DNA from: Glaciimonas sp.
GTDB taxonomy: Bacteria; Pseudomonadota; Gammaproteobacteria; Burkholderiales; Burkholderiaceae
Reading direction: 5' to 3'
DNA length: 10,245 nt
Assembly (NCBI GenBank): GCA_014377145.1
Contig: JACMQE010000124.1
Location: 1-10,245, forward strand
The translations under genes were made by a program, and so were the position numbers. Each line of letters starts with the position of its first letter. The stretch's first letter is position 1. Positions 1 to 7,480 of this stretch are shown here, in pieces. Under the pieces are notes generated by a model. That model searched no databases, was not told where the DNA came from, and saw only the letters and a list, made by a program, of their open reading frames with translations.

Positions 1-2
1 AA

Positions 3-83
3 CGTAACAAGATTGGGCCTGCCTTTGAGCGTATCGATGCGGGTGTGATGGTGGAGCCCGTGTTCTTTGGGATTGCCAGGTGA
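3..83 (+). CDS. Possible 3' end of an unidentified gene cut by the window edge
   Basis: An open frame enters from the left edge and ends at TGA 81–83. It reads roughly KIGPAFERIDAGVMVEPVFF near its end. I do not recognise the family. Only about 26 residues are visible, so it may equally be a chance frame or another pseudogene fragment, which would suit the decayed neighbourhood. No terminator is obvious between its stop and the convergent kinase remnant. Positions 84–301 are AT-rich and show no gene I can support. Confidence 0.2.
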   Translation, partial: RNKIGPAFERIDAGVMVEPVFFGIAR

Positions 84-301
84 CTCATTTCCTGTTTCCA
101 GAATGTCGCAATGGTGGGAACCCGATCAAGTAAGGCGGCGGTCATTTTTGTATTGCCAAATACTTGTAGCTAAATTTAAAAATGAGAGCAAACGAAACAA
201 GGAGCTGAACTTTTATTTCATGCAGCTATCGGAAATTTACATAAAGATTTTTTGTGTAAATTTTGAGCGTGCTATGTACAAGCGACATATCTGCTCTGGA
301 G

Positions 302-894
302 TCAGTGCATAATTAGTTTCAGAGCACGATAAAGTGGAAACGCAGGGCTATAGATTACGCTCGAATTAGTGTCAGGAAAAGTCCGCGGTACCAACGTCAC
401 CCAACCTTTTTCATTCGTTTTGTCGTCGACCAATCCAATGCCAACGGCAGCAAGCAGTGCCGCGCCCAATGCCGCTTCTACGTTTTCTTCGATGGTATAG
501 ACCGGATAGCCTGTCACATCGGCAATGATTTGCATCCATAAGTCAGAATGAGCTGCACCTCCGACAACAATGAGCTTGTTGTCAAGTGACTGCGCGCCCT
601 TTGTCCCGGCCTCAATATTATGTTTCAGGGCGAAACTCACCCCCTCCAGTACAGCCCGATAAAGATGCGCTCGCGTGTGAAACAGGCTTAGGCCGACGAA
701 AGTGCCGCTAGCCTTAGCATCCCAGATTAGACTGCGCTCTTCCATCAAGTACGGTAGAAACATCACCCCGTCGGATCCAGCCGGAATTTTTCTTGTATTT
801 TCTTCTAAAATTTGAGGCACGTCGCCTTGTTCCAAGTGCTTTGTCGCCTCGATTTTGGCTTGACAGAACTCGTCACGAAACCAACGGGAAATCG
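302..894 (-). pseudogene. FGGY-family carbohydrate kinase, C-terminal half only, fused to a dehydrogenase tail
   Basis: This is the C-terminal domain of an FGGY sugar kinase (xylulokinase/pentitol-kinase type), which phosphorylates a sugar or polyol with ATP. Visible family features in order are RWFRDEF at the 5' side, IPAGSDGVMFLPYLMEERS, HTRAHLYRAVLEGVSFAL, the nucleotide-binding VVGGAAHSDLWMQIIADV, and EAALGAALLAAVG. FGGY kinases are usually about 500 residues; only about 197 are present, and the whole N-terminal actin-like domain with the sugar-binding residues is missing. The reading frame is open and joins without interruption to the C-terminus of the adjacent dehydrogenase, giving a 247-codon chimeric ORF (302–1045). 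Without its N-terminal domain it cannot be an active kinase. The exact substrate cannot be told; the dehydrogenase partner suggests polyol catabolism. Confidence 0.8.
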
Positions 895-1715
895 TCGTAA
901 CGATACCTTTCGAATTGACAAGCCCGGGCTGAAACAGATCGATCGCGATCGGGTAGCAGTACGGTCCTAGATGTGCGCCACGAACATCCAGTTCCTTGCG
1001 GTCGCCGATGATAGACCAGTCAGCACTGGTTTCCTTGCCGAACACGCTAAATTCGACAAAGCGCCAACTTGCGAATCAGGTTCAAGCCTTGGGTCACACC
1101 GCCTGGTGCGACGGTGGTCTCAATGTATACATCGCAGCCATAGCCATCATCATCATTGAGTTAATCGATGATGATGATGGCTATGGCTGCGTCCAGTCGT
1201 TCCTGGACGAAATCAATGACCACCAGTTTTTTCGGCGTTTTTAAATGTGCGACCTGCGTCATCATCAGGCCGAGTGGGCCGGCGCCGGCGATCATGACCA
1301 CGTCGTCGAGCTGGACCTCAGCACGATTGACGGTTTAGATCACGCACGCCATCGGCTCGATGATCGCCGCGTCCTTAAGCGAGATACATTCCGGAATCTG
1401 ATGCACGATGGCAGTGGGGGAATGCGCATGTAATCCGCCATGCCGTCGTCGGCTACTTCACGCTGGAAGCCAAAGATGTTGTGCACCTCGCACATCCAAT
1501 ACTAGCCGGACTTGTATTAGCGACACTTCTCGCACGGCACAATCTGCTCGGCAATGATTCGATCACCAACCTTGACACCAAAATGCTCTTCTCCGCCTTC
1601 GCCCGCCTCCACCACGTAGCCGAAGAATTCATGCCCCGGTACCACTGGCGGTTTGACCCACGAAGGCTGGCCATCCCCACCCCAGAGTGTGGATGACCTT
1701 TGACTGGAGCCAGTA
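895..1715 (-). pseudogene. Zinc-dependent polyol dehydrogenase (erythritol/L-threitol dehydrogenase-like), degraded
   Basis: The minus strand encodes a medium-chain zinc alcohol dehydrogenase in pieces. Visible in order: WVKPPVVPGHEFFGY with the zinc-ligand GHE; CEKCR and WMCEVHNIFGFQREVA with structural-zinc cysteines; IIEPMACVI; the Rossmann motif AGAGPLGLMM; HLKTPKKLVVIDF; GYGCDVYIETT; then TSADWSIIGDRKELDVRGAH and PYCYPIAIDL. From memory this pattern best fits dehydrogenases annotated as erythritol/L-threitol dehydrogenases, but the substrate is inference. Lesions are in-frame stops at 1517–1519, 1502–1504, 1335–1337 and 1161–1163, and frameshifts near 1415–1421 and 1061–1065. The first 50 or so residues are missing. 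An inverted duplication at 1133–1191 replaces part of the cofactor domain. The C-terminus runs in frame into an FGGY kinase at about 895. Clearly non-functional. Confidence 0.85.
1133..1191. repeat. Perfect 24-bp inverted repeat with 11-nt spacer
   Basis: Left arm 1133–1156 and right arm 1168–1191 are exact reverse complements (core GCAGCCATAGCC followed by a CAT triplet run), separated by TGAGTTAATCG. It lies inside the dehydrogenase pseudogene. Read on the minus strand, the left arm encodes the expected family residues DGYGC, while the right arm is the inverted copy placed directly after ERLDAA. It therefore looks like a fold-back duplication rather than a terminator: no T-run follows on either strand. 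Confidence 0.9.
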
Positions 1716-2017
1716 CTGTATCAGTTTAACATGATTATGCTCGTTAGTTTAGGCGCTCGCACCTTGCTGTACCACCTTAAAAATATAAGCTAGATGATAC
1801 TTTTTTGTCTTTTTTGATATTTAATACGAAATAACTTGTCAAATTTGACGTAGCGCATCACGGATAAATATTAAATGGATATGCGGTTGTGGGTTCTGGC
1901 GCAAATTTTCTAGTCATTTAAACTTTCTGCTTTTTAAAGCACGCAAGGGTGACGACAAAGCTAAAAAGTATGGAGAATTTATTTAAAAGCCGACGTGTCG
2001 AATAGAAATAATCAAAA
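1716..2017. other. AT-rich stretch with no gene recognised
   Basis: No conserved protein could be read here in any frame. The sequence GGGTTCTGGCGCAAATTTT at 1889–1907 vaguely recalls the terminal repeats of IS6-family elements, but no matching transposase or second end is visible. A short open stretch around 1937–1990 reads FKARKGDDKAKKYGEFI before a stop; I do not recognise it. The region is most likely intergenic or eroded DNA between the polyol locus and the IS5 remnant. Confidence 0.4.
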
Positions 2018-2302
2018 GTGACAAATGTGCTTGCTGATGGCGGTTATACCGGCACACCTTTTGTGGATGCTGTTTATGATGTGCTTAGTGCTTCGGTAGA
2101 AATTGCCAGGCGCAATGGACTTCATACTTTTTCCATGATGCCATAGCGCTGGGTGGTCGAACGCTCTTTCGCCTGGCTTAAAAAATGCAAGAGACTGTGG
2201 AGAAATTGTAAAGAGCTATTAAATACCATTCTCCAACTTATCCATTTGGCTTTCCTCGTTTTGCTCTTGAGGGGGATTAGAAAGATTTCGAATAGGCTAT
2301 AA
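2018..2302 (+). pseudogene. IS5-family transposase, C-terminal fragment
   Basis: The frame starting at about 2018 reads VLADGGYTGTPFVDAV, then VEIARRNGLHTFSMMP, then an in-frame TAG (2144–2146), then RWVVERSFAWLKKCKRLW and a hydrophobic end, closing at TAA 2300–2302. LADGGYTG carries the second Asp of the DDE triad, and WVVERSFAWL holds the catalytic Glu typical of IS5-family transposases. Only about the last 94 codons are present, so the first Asp, the DNA-binding region and the left end of the element are lost. The TAG replaces a residue that is usually Lys in PKRW. It sits just upstream of the recA control region. An inactive insertion-sequence remnant. Confidence 0.85.
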
Positions 2303-2410
2303 GAATTTTATGACCTTTCTATATAGGTTTAGAATGCGGGTTTGCAACGCGTATTTTCAATTGCATTTGCAACAGTCTTTAACTAAATTTTCTCAGCACT
2401 TCCATAAAGC

Positions 2411-2428
2411 ACTGTTTTTTTATACAGT
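2411..2428 (+). promoter_or_regulatory. LexA (SOS) box upstream of recA
   Basis: ACTGTTTTTTTATACAGT has the symmetric CTGT-N8-ACAG core (2412–2415 and 2424–2427) of the LexA operator used in gamma- and betaproteobacteria, with one more symmetric base on each side. It ends 47 nt before the recA start. TATACA at 2421–2426 inside it could be the -10 element, which would put the operator over the promoter, as expected for repression; a good -35 is not evident. Confidence 0.85.
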
Positions 2429-2475
2429 AGTGTTTATTCTCTTAGTCACCTTCTAATTTTGCCGAAAGAACATCC

Positions 2476-3567
2476 ATGGACGATAAAAAATCCGCCGCGA
2501 ATCCGGATAAAAGCAAAGCGCTTGCCGCAGCATTGGCACAAATCGAAAAGCAATTTGGCAAGGGTTCGATTATGCGCATGGAAGATGGCGCAGTGGTTGA
2601 AGAAGTGCAAGTCGTTTCTACTGGCTCATTAGGTCTGGACATTGCGCTGGGCGTAGGCGGTTTGCCACGTGGTGGCGTAGTAGAAATCTATGGTCCTGAA
2701 TCATCCGGAAAAACCACGCTGACGCTACAAACCATTGCCGAAATGCAAAAAATTGGTGGGACTTGTGCGTTTATTGATGCGGAACATGCACTTGACGTTG
2801 GTTATGCACAAAAACTGGGTATCAATTTAGCCGATTTGCTGATATCCCAGCCCGACACAGGGGAGCAGGCACTTGAGATCGTTGATGCATTGGTGCGCTC
2901 TGGTGGAGTTGACCTGATCGTCATTGACTCAGTTGCGGCGCTGACGCCACGCGCCGAAATTGAAGGTGACATGGGCGATTCATTGCCTGGACTCCAAGCG
3001 CGTCTGATGTCGCAAGCATTGCGTAAGTTAACGGGCAGCATTAACCGTACCAACACACTGGTAATTTTTATTAACCAAATTCGTATGAAGATTGGTGTCA
3101 TGTTCGGTAATCCTGAAACTACTACCGGCGGTAACGCATTGAAATTCTACGCTTCGGTACGTCTGGATATCCGTCGTACGGGTTCAATTAAGTCCGGCGA
3201 TGAGGTAATTGGTAATGAAACACGCGTAAAGGTTGTTAAGAACAAAATCGCACCACCATTCAAGGAAGCACATTTCGACATTCTTTACGGCACAGGTACT
3301 TCGCGCGAAGGTGAGATTCTGGACTTGGGTTCAGACGCAAAAATTGTCGAAAAATCGGGTGCGTGGTACAGCTACAATGGCGAACGCATTGGTCAAGGTA
3401 AAGACAATGCTCGCAACTATTTGAAAGAGCGTCCAGAGCTGGCGCGTGAAATAGAAAATAAAGTACGTGCTTTGTTAGGTGTACCATTGCTGGAAGGTGC
3501 TGTTACGGCAGAAACAGACAAAGCAGCAGAGAAAGCCGCCACTAAAGAAGCCGCCGCTGCGGCATAA
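2476..3567 (+). CDS. recA: RecA recombinase
   Basis: RecA forms ATP-dependent filaments on single-stranded DNA, drives strand exchange in recombinational repair, and triggers LexA self-cleavage. The 363-residue protein is full length and intact. Visible parts are the N-terminal polymerisation helix with [14 protein letters not shown] (22–35), Walker A GPESSGKT (73–80), the catalytic Glu in DAEHALD (Glu103), Walker [13 protein letters not shown] (145–156), loop L2 beginning [19 protein letters not shown], and the C-terminal domain with [13 protein letters not shown]. The tail after LLGVPLLEG is rich in Ala, Lys and Glu. The start is the ATG at 2476, which gives the usual N-terminus; GAAAGAA at 2464–2470 is a modest ribosome-binding site. 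A LexA box lies upstream, so SOS induction is expected. recX follows in the same direction, a common pairing. Confidence 0.98.
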   Translation: MDDKKSAANPDKSKALAAALAQIEKQFGKGSIMRMEDGAVVEEVQVVSTGSLGLDIALGVGGLPRGGVVEIYGPESSGKTTLTLQTIAEMQKIGGTCAFIDAEHALDVGYAQKLGINLADLLISQPDTGEQALEIVDALVRSGGVDLIVIDSVAALTPRAEIEGDMGDSLPGLQARLMSQALRKLTGSINRTNTLVIFINQIRMKIGVMFGNPETTTGGNALKFYASVRLDIRRTGSIKSGDEVIGNETRVKVVKNKIAPPFKEAHFDILYGTGTSREGEILDLGSDAKIVEKSGAWYSYNGERIGQGKDNARNYLKERPELAREIENKVRALLGVPLLEGAVTAETDKAAEKAATKEAAAAA

Positions 3568-3695
3568 GTAGAGTAATCAGCGCATTTCAGCTTGATTAAG
3601 CTTGTAGCTAGCCTGATATCAATCGGACGTAAGGGAAATTGCCTTTGCGTCAGATTTATATTTGTATAACCAAAGTAGGTGCTGTCCCATTAGCA

Positions 3696-4172
3696 ATGGC
3701 AAAACCAATAATCAGTCTTAAAACCAGAGCACCACGATATTTATCCATGCGGGAGCATAGTCGTATGGGGCTAACGCGTAAGTTATCGCGATATGTCAAG
3801 GAGAGTGATGACATTGCGGCGGTACTTGAATGGCTTGAAGCGTCAAAATTTTTATCGCAAGAGCGTTTTTCGGATTCGCTAGTTCATCGCCACGCTAGCC
3901 GTTTTGGAAATAGTCGCATTCTCATGGATTTACAAAGCCACGGTACCGATGGTGAGGCCATCAGTACGATCAAGACACAGCTTGTCGATGGTGAGTTGGC
4001 TCGCGCACGCGAAGTGTGGCGTAAAAAATATGACCATCAGCCGGTTGATGCGAACGAACGTGTCAAGCAGATGCGGTTTTTGTTTCAATGTGGCTTTTCT
4101 CATAGGACGGTGCAAGCGGTTATTAATGTTGCCCGTGATGATGAAGATATAGGTGAGGGTGGTGAAGAATGA
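3696..4172 (+). CDS. recX: RecX, regulator of RecA
   Basis: RecX binds RecA filaments and limits their extension, damping recombination and SOS induction. From ATG 3696 the protein is 158 residues, a usual length. It shows the RecX three-helix repeat pattern: YLSMREHSRMGLTRKLSRY near the N-terminus, then VLEWLEASKFLSQERFSDSLVHRHASRFGNSRI, which carries the hallmark LxxxxxLsdeRFa..y...R...G motif, and a C-terminal helix RFLFQCGFSHRTVQAVI. An in-frame start at 3639 exists, but its extra 19 residues (PLRQIYICITKVG...) do not look like RecX, so the later ATG is preferred; neither start has a strong ribosome-binding site. It lies 128 nt after recA and is probably cotranscribed by read-through, since no strong terminator separates them. 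It is intact. Confidence 0.9.
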   Translation: MAKPIISLKTRAPRYLSMREHSRMGLTRKLSRYVKESDDIAAVLEWLEASKFLSQERFSDSLVHRHASRFGNSRILMDLQSHGTDGEAISTIKTQLVDGELARAREVWRKKYDHQPVDANERVKQMRFLFQCGFSHRTVQAVINVARDDEDIGEGGEE

Positions 4173-4246
4173 AGTTGCTTTTAGGATGAGCTGAATATAC
4201 CTGATGGGCTAATTATTCTGTTCGAGCGCGGAAAGTTTGCTTTGGA

Positions 4247-4266
4247 TTGCTTATCTAGATAAGCAA
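4247..4266. repeat. 20-bp perfect palindrome
   Basis: TTGCTTATCT followed directly by AGATAAGCAA: the two halves are exact reverse complements with no spacer, centred on CTAG. It lies in the gap between recX and the DUF2889 pseudogene. An A-run, not a T-run, follows on the plus strand, so it is not a standard intrinsic terminator for recX. It could be an operator-like site or chance; no regulator can be named. Confidence 0.6.
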
Positions 4267-4414
4267 AAAAGTAGGTCAGTTCATGCCATTATTGCGACGC
4301 ACACAAATCTACCTATTCCCGCAAGCTGTGCTACACTTTCGTGGTTTTTGCAAACCGAAGGAGCGGTGGTTATCATAGAAACTGTGATAACGCGACGCAA
4401 ATCAGACCGTCAAA

Positions 4415-4850
4415 ATGTCAATATTATCCTCTACTTCCTGCCGGGCGCTAAAGCATACACGCATCATACAGATCGACGCGTTCATACGTGAAGATGGCTT
4501 ATGGGTTAGAAGCGTATATTATCCATGTCAAATCCAACGACCTCACTCTTGCTCGCGGCAACTTGCCGGCTTGGCAGCCTTTGCACAGCTTATGGTTAAG
4601 TTTAACGCTGGATCAGCAGCACATCATTGTCGAAGTCGTGGTGGACTCAGAAGCGACGCCTTATCCCGGACATTGCAATACGAACGCGCCTGCATACAAT
4701 CAATTGGTAGGTTTGAACATACTCAAAATTTTTCGTGTGGCATTGAAAGCGCGCATTAATGGTGCCTTGGGTTGCACCCACTTGACTGAGTCAGCACAAA
4801 TATTGCCGACTGTGGCACTTCGGGCATTTTCTAGGGACCAGATAGCATAA
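4415..4850 (+). pseudogene. DUF2889 family protein, frameshifted
   Basis: The gene begins at ATG 4415, reading SILSSTSCRALKHTRIIQIDAFIREDGLW, then shifts frame near 4502–4510. It continues as GLEAYIIHVKSNDLTLARG, PAWQPLHSLWLSLTLDQQHI, PYPGHCNTNAPAYNQLVGLN and GALGCTHLTESAQILPT, to TAA 4848–4850. These blocks match what I recall of DUF2889 proteins of Burkholderiales, which commonly sit between recX and sucC and have no known function. The conserved REDGLWDLEA block is broken after GLW, consistent with loss of one or two bases in a GGG-containing stretch. All the rest reads without stops, so the break is recent or a sequencing error. The gene is otherwise near full length (about 145 codons). 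Confidence 0.8.
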
Positions 4851-4854
4851 ACAA

Positions 4855-5031
4855 ATCATATTTAGTGTAGACGGTCACAAGCCATTTCAAATCGATATTT
4901 GCCATGTGTTGTATATTGATGGCGCAATTGTTGTTGAGTATTATCCGAAGTGGGCAGTGAATGTATTACCTGTAGTAACCGTACCAACCGCAGCATCTAC
5001 AACGCCAAAAACAGAAACCAAGTTAACGTAA
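4855..5031 (+). pseudogene. Small conserved hypothetical gene between DUF2889 and sucC, start codon not visible
   Basis: The frame ending at TAA 5029–5031 reads KPFQIDICHVLYIDGAIVVEYYPKWAV, followed by a low-complexity tail rich in Pro, Thr and Val. Short proteins with a KPFQ(I/L)D.CH......G.VVAEYYP.W pattern occur beside DUF2889 genes in Burkholderiales, from memory, and have no assigned function. No ATG, GTG or TTG lies in frame between the end of the DUF2889 frame and KPFQ; codons upstream of KPF are CAA ATC ATA TTT AGT GTA GAC GGT CAC. The first in-frame GTG (4909) would remove the conserved N-terminus. The gene has therefore probably lost its start, although ATA/ATC initiation cannot be ruled out. 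Confidence 0.55.
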
Positions 5032-5099
5032 TTTGGTTTTGCAATTTATCTAGTTTAACCAGCAAGTTAATTTAAATCAGCATCAGAAGGGAAGCTCGC

Positions 5100-6266
5100 A
5101 TGAAAATCCATGAGTATCAGGGCAAGGAAATTCTCAGCAAATTCGGAGTAACAACACCACGTGGTATTCCGTGTCTGAGCGTCGATGAGGCAGTTAACGC
5201 TGCTGAAACGCTCGGTGGTTCGGCATGGGTCGTAAAGGCACAAATCCACGCTGGTGGCCGCGGTAAAGGCGGCGGCGTCAAAGTTGCTAAATCGTTGGAA
5301 CAAGTACGCGAATATGCTACCAAGATTCTTGGTATGCAATTAACCACGCATCAAACTGGCCCAAAGGGTCAAAAAGTGCGTCGTTTGCTGATCGAAGAAG
5401 GTGCTGACATCAAGCAGGAGCTATACGTCAGTATGGTAACTGACCGGGTTAGCCAACGCGTGGTGCTGATGGCATCCAGCGAAGGTGGTATGGATATCGA
5501 AGAAGTCGCAGAAAGCCATCCGGAAAAAATTCATCAAGTGGTTATCGATCCGTCGACAGGATTGACTGACGCTGATGCTGACAGTATTTCGGCAAAAATC
5601 GGCGTGCCGCCTGGCTCTATATCGGATGCTCGGGTGCAGTTGCAAGGTCTTTACAAAGCGTATCAGGAAACTGATTGTTCGTTGGCTGAAATCAACCCAT
5701 TGATCGTGACTGGTTCGGGAAAAATCATGGCTTTAGATGCGAAGTTTAATTTCGATTCGAATGCTTTGTATCGTCAACCGGAAATTGTTGCCTACCGCGA
5801 TCTGGACGAAGAAGACCCAGCGGAAGTCGAAGCATCGAAATTTGATCTGGCTTATATCTCGCTCGACGGTAATATCGGTTGCTTGGTGAACGGCGCTGGT
5901 TTGGCGATGGCGACAATGGATACTATCAAATTGTTTGGTGGTGAGCCCGCCAACTTCCTTGACGTCGGCGGCGGTGCTAATACTGAAAAAGTCACTGAAG
6001 CATTCAAAATTATGTTGAAGAATCCAGGGCTAAAAGCGATTCTAGTCAATATTTTGGGTGGCATCATGCGTTGTGATGTTATAGCTGAAGGGATTATAGC
6101 TGCATCAAAAGCGGTTGCATTGAACGTGCCACTGGTCGTGCGCATGAAGGGTACAAACGAAGAAATCGGCAAGAAATTGCTGGCTGAATCGGGCTTGCCT
6201 ATCATTGGTGCCGACAGTATGGAAGAAGCTGCGCAGAAAGTTGTTGCAGCGGCTAACGGTCAATAA
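5100..6266 (+). CDS. sucC: Succinyl-CoA synthetase, beta subunit (ADP-forming)
   Basis: With SucD it interconverts succinyl-CoA + ADP/GDP + phosphate and succinate + ATP/GTP + CoA, the substrate-level phosphorylation step of the TCA cycle, in the cytoplasm. The protein has 388 residues, the normal length. It opens with [17 protein letters not shown], has the ATP-grasp glycine-rich loop [17 protein letters not shown] (about 47–63), the metal-binding segment [11 protein letters not shown] (about 193–203), [12 protein letters not shown], and the C-terminal CoA-ligase part with [18 protein letters not shown] and [17 protein letters not shown]. An AGAAGGGA ribosome-binding site lies at 5085–5092, 7 nt before ATG. 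It is intact; sucD follows after 93 nt and the two are almost certainly one transcript. Confidence 0.97.
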   Translation: MKIHEYQGKEILSKFGVTTPRGIPCLSVDEAVNAAETLGGSAWVVKAQIHAGGRGKGGGVKVAKSLEQVREYATKILGMQLTTHQTGPKGQKVRRLLIEEGADIKQELYVSMVTDRVSQRVVLMASSEGGMDIEEVAESHPEKIHQVVIDPSTGLTDADADSISAKIGVPPGSISDARVQLQGLYKAYQETDCSLAEINPLIVTGSGKIMALDAKFNFDSNALYRQPEIVAYRDLDEEDPAEVEASKFDLAYISLDGNIGCLVNGAGLAMATMDTIKLFGGEPANFLDVGGGANTEKVTEAFKIMLKNPGLKAILVNILGGIMRCDVIAEGIIAASKAVALNVPLVVRMKGTNEEIGKKLLAESGLPIIGADSMEEAAQKVVAAANGQ

Positions 6267-6359
6267 TCGTTGTGAATTTAGCGTGTGGATATGGTGTGCG
6301 AATTTAGCATTCTTTGGCATCCATTCCATGGTGCTCAAAAAATAAGGCAAGGAATAAAC

Positions 6360-7241
6360 ATGTCGATTCTAATTAACAAAAATACAAAAGTTATCACCCA
6401 AGGTATCACCGGAAAAACCGGTCAATTCCAGACCCGTGGCTGTCGTGATTACGCTAATGGCAAAGAAGCTTTTGTCGCCGGTGTTAACCCGAAAAAAGCG
6501 GGGGAAGACTTTGACGGTATTCCTATTTTCGCCAGCGTTGCAGAAGCCAAAGCGGCTACTGGTGCCAACGTTTCTGTGATTTATGTTCCACCAGCAGGCG
6601 CGGCAGCAGCGATCTGGGAAGCGATTGAAGCCGATCTTGACTTGGTGATTTGCATCACCGAAGGTATTCCAGTACGCGATATGCTGGCATTAAAAGACCG
6701 CATGGAAAAATCTGGCAGTAAGACATTGTTGCTTGGCCCAAATTGCCCGGGTCTGATTACGCCAGATGAAATTAAAATCGGTATCATGCCAGGTCACATC
6801 CACAAAAAAGGCCATATCGGCGTGGTTTCACGTTCTGGCACATTGACCTACGAGGCAGTCGGTCAATTGACGGCATTGGGTCTGGGACAATCCTCTGCAG
6901 TTGGTATCGTTGGTGATCCGATCAATGGCCTGAAGCACATCGACATCATGAAGATGTTCAACGATGATCCTGATACCGATGCCGTTATTATGATCGGTGA
7001 AATCGGTGGTCCGGACGAAGCGAATGCGGCTTACTGGATTAAAGACAATATGAAGAAGCCTGTCGTCAGTTTTATCGCTGGTGTTACTGCACCTGTCGGT
7101 AAACGTATGGGCCACGCCGGTGCGTTGATTTCTGGTGGTGCAGATACAGCACAAGCTAAACTCGACATCATGAAAGCTTGCGGTATTAAAACCACCAAGA
7201 ATCCATCCGAGATGGCACGTTTGCTGAAGGCAATGCTGTAA
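6360..7241 (+). CDS. sucD: Succinyl-CoA synthetase, alpha subunit
   Basis: The alpha subunit binds CoA and carries the phosphohistidine intermediate of succinyl-CoA synthetase. From ATG 6360 it has 293 residues. Visible are the Rossmann-like CoA-binding start NKNTKVITQGITGKTGQFQT, GVNPKKAGEDFDGIPIF, CITEGIPVRDM, the signature LLGPNCPGLITPDEIKIGIM, SRSGTLTYEAV, GIVGDPINGLKHIDIM and KRMGHAGALISGG, where the His at about residue 252 is the one phosphorylated in this family. AAGGA at 6349–6353 sits 6 nt before this ATG and fits it well. An upstream in-frame ATG at 6285 would add 25 residues (DMVCEFSILWHPF...) unlike the family and is rejected. A strong terminator follows 36 nt after the stop. The gene is intact. 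Confidence 0.97.
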   Translation: MSILINKNTKVITQGITGKTGQFQTRGCRDYANGKEAFVAGVNPKKAGEDFDGIPIFASVAEAKAATGANVSVIYVPPAGAAAAIWEAIEADLDLVICITEGIPVRDMLALKDRMEKSGSKTLLLGPNCPGLITPDEIKIGIMPGHIHKKGHIGVVSRSGTLTYEAVGQLTALGLGQSSAVGIVGDPINGLKHIDIMKMFNDDPDTDAVIMIGEIGGPDEANAAYWIKDNMKKPVVSFIAGVTAPVGKRMGHAGALISGGADTAQAKLDIMKACGIKTTKNPSEMARLLKAML

Positions 7242-7277
7242 TTTGGCATACCTTCACTGTCGCAATTGCTGTAATAG

Positions 7278-7301
7278 AAAAGGAGCTTCGGCTCCTTTTT
7301 T
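7278..7301 (+). terminator. Rho-independent terminator of sucCD
   Basis: A 9-bp stem AAAAGGAGC / GCTCCTTTT encloses the very stable tetraloop TTCG and is followed by a run of T. It starts 36 nt after the sucD stop, facing the same way. It marks the end of the sucCD transcript and isolates it from the degraded signalling genes downstream. Confidence 0.93.
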
Positions 7302-7480
7302 GCGGCTGACTGTAAAGCCAGTACTGAAGATAGCGAAACGTTTTTTGTTACGCATCCCGAGCGAGTAAGCTGTTGTAGAATGTCGGTACATGTTTATCTT
7401 GCTGCCCTTTGATTACCCAACAAAAATACACAGCGTCATCATTCGCCGCATGTCTAAACATTTTTTGATGGTGATTAATA

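Noticed and set aside
67..312. 81-residue open frame near the left edge
   Set aside because: No recognisable motif, no ribosome-binding site, and it overlaps the end of the kinase remnant; probably a chance frame.
1141..1180. CAT/ATG triplet runs as a microsatellite or CRISPR-like repeat
   Set aside because: They are the two arms of a single inverted repeat; there is no array of direct repeats with spacers.
3589..3602. AGCTT-GATT-AAGCT inverted repeat after recA as a terminator
   Set aside because: The stem is only five weak base pairs and no T-run follows, so read-through into recX is more likely.
3639..3695. Earlier start for RecX
   Set aside because: The added 19 residues are unlike RecX N-termini; ATG 3696 gives the standard length.
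6285..6359. In-frame 25-residue N-terminal extension of SucD
   Set aside because: The extra residues do not resemble the family, and the ATG at 6360 has a well-placed AAGGA ribosome-binding site and the usual MSILINKNTKV opening.
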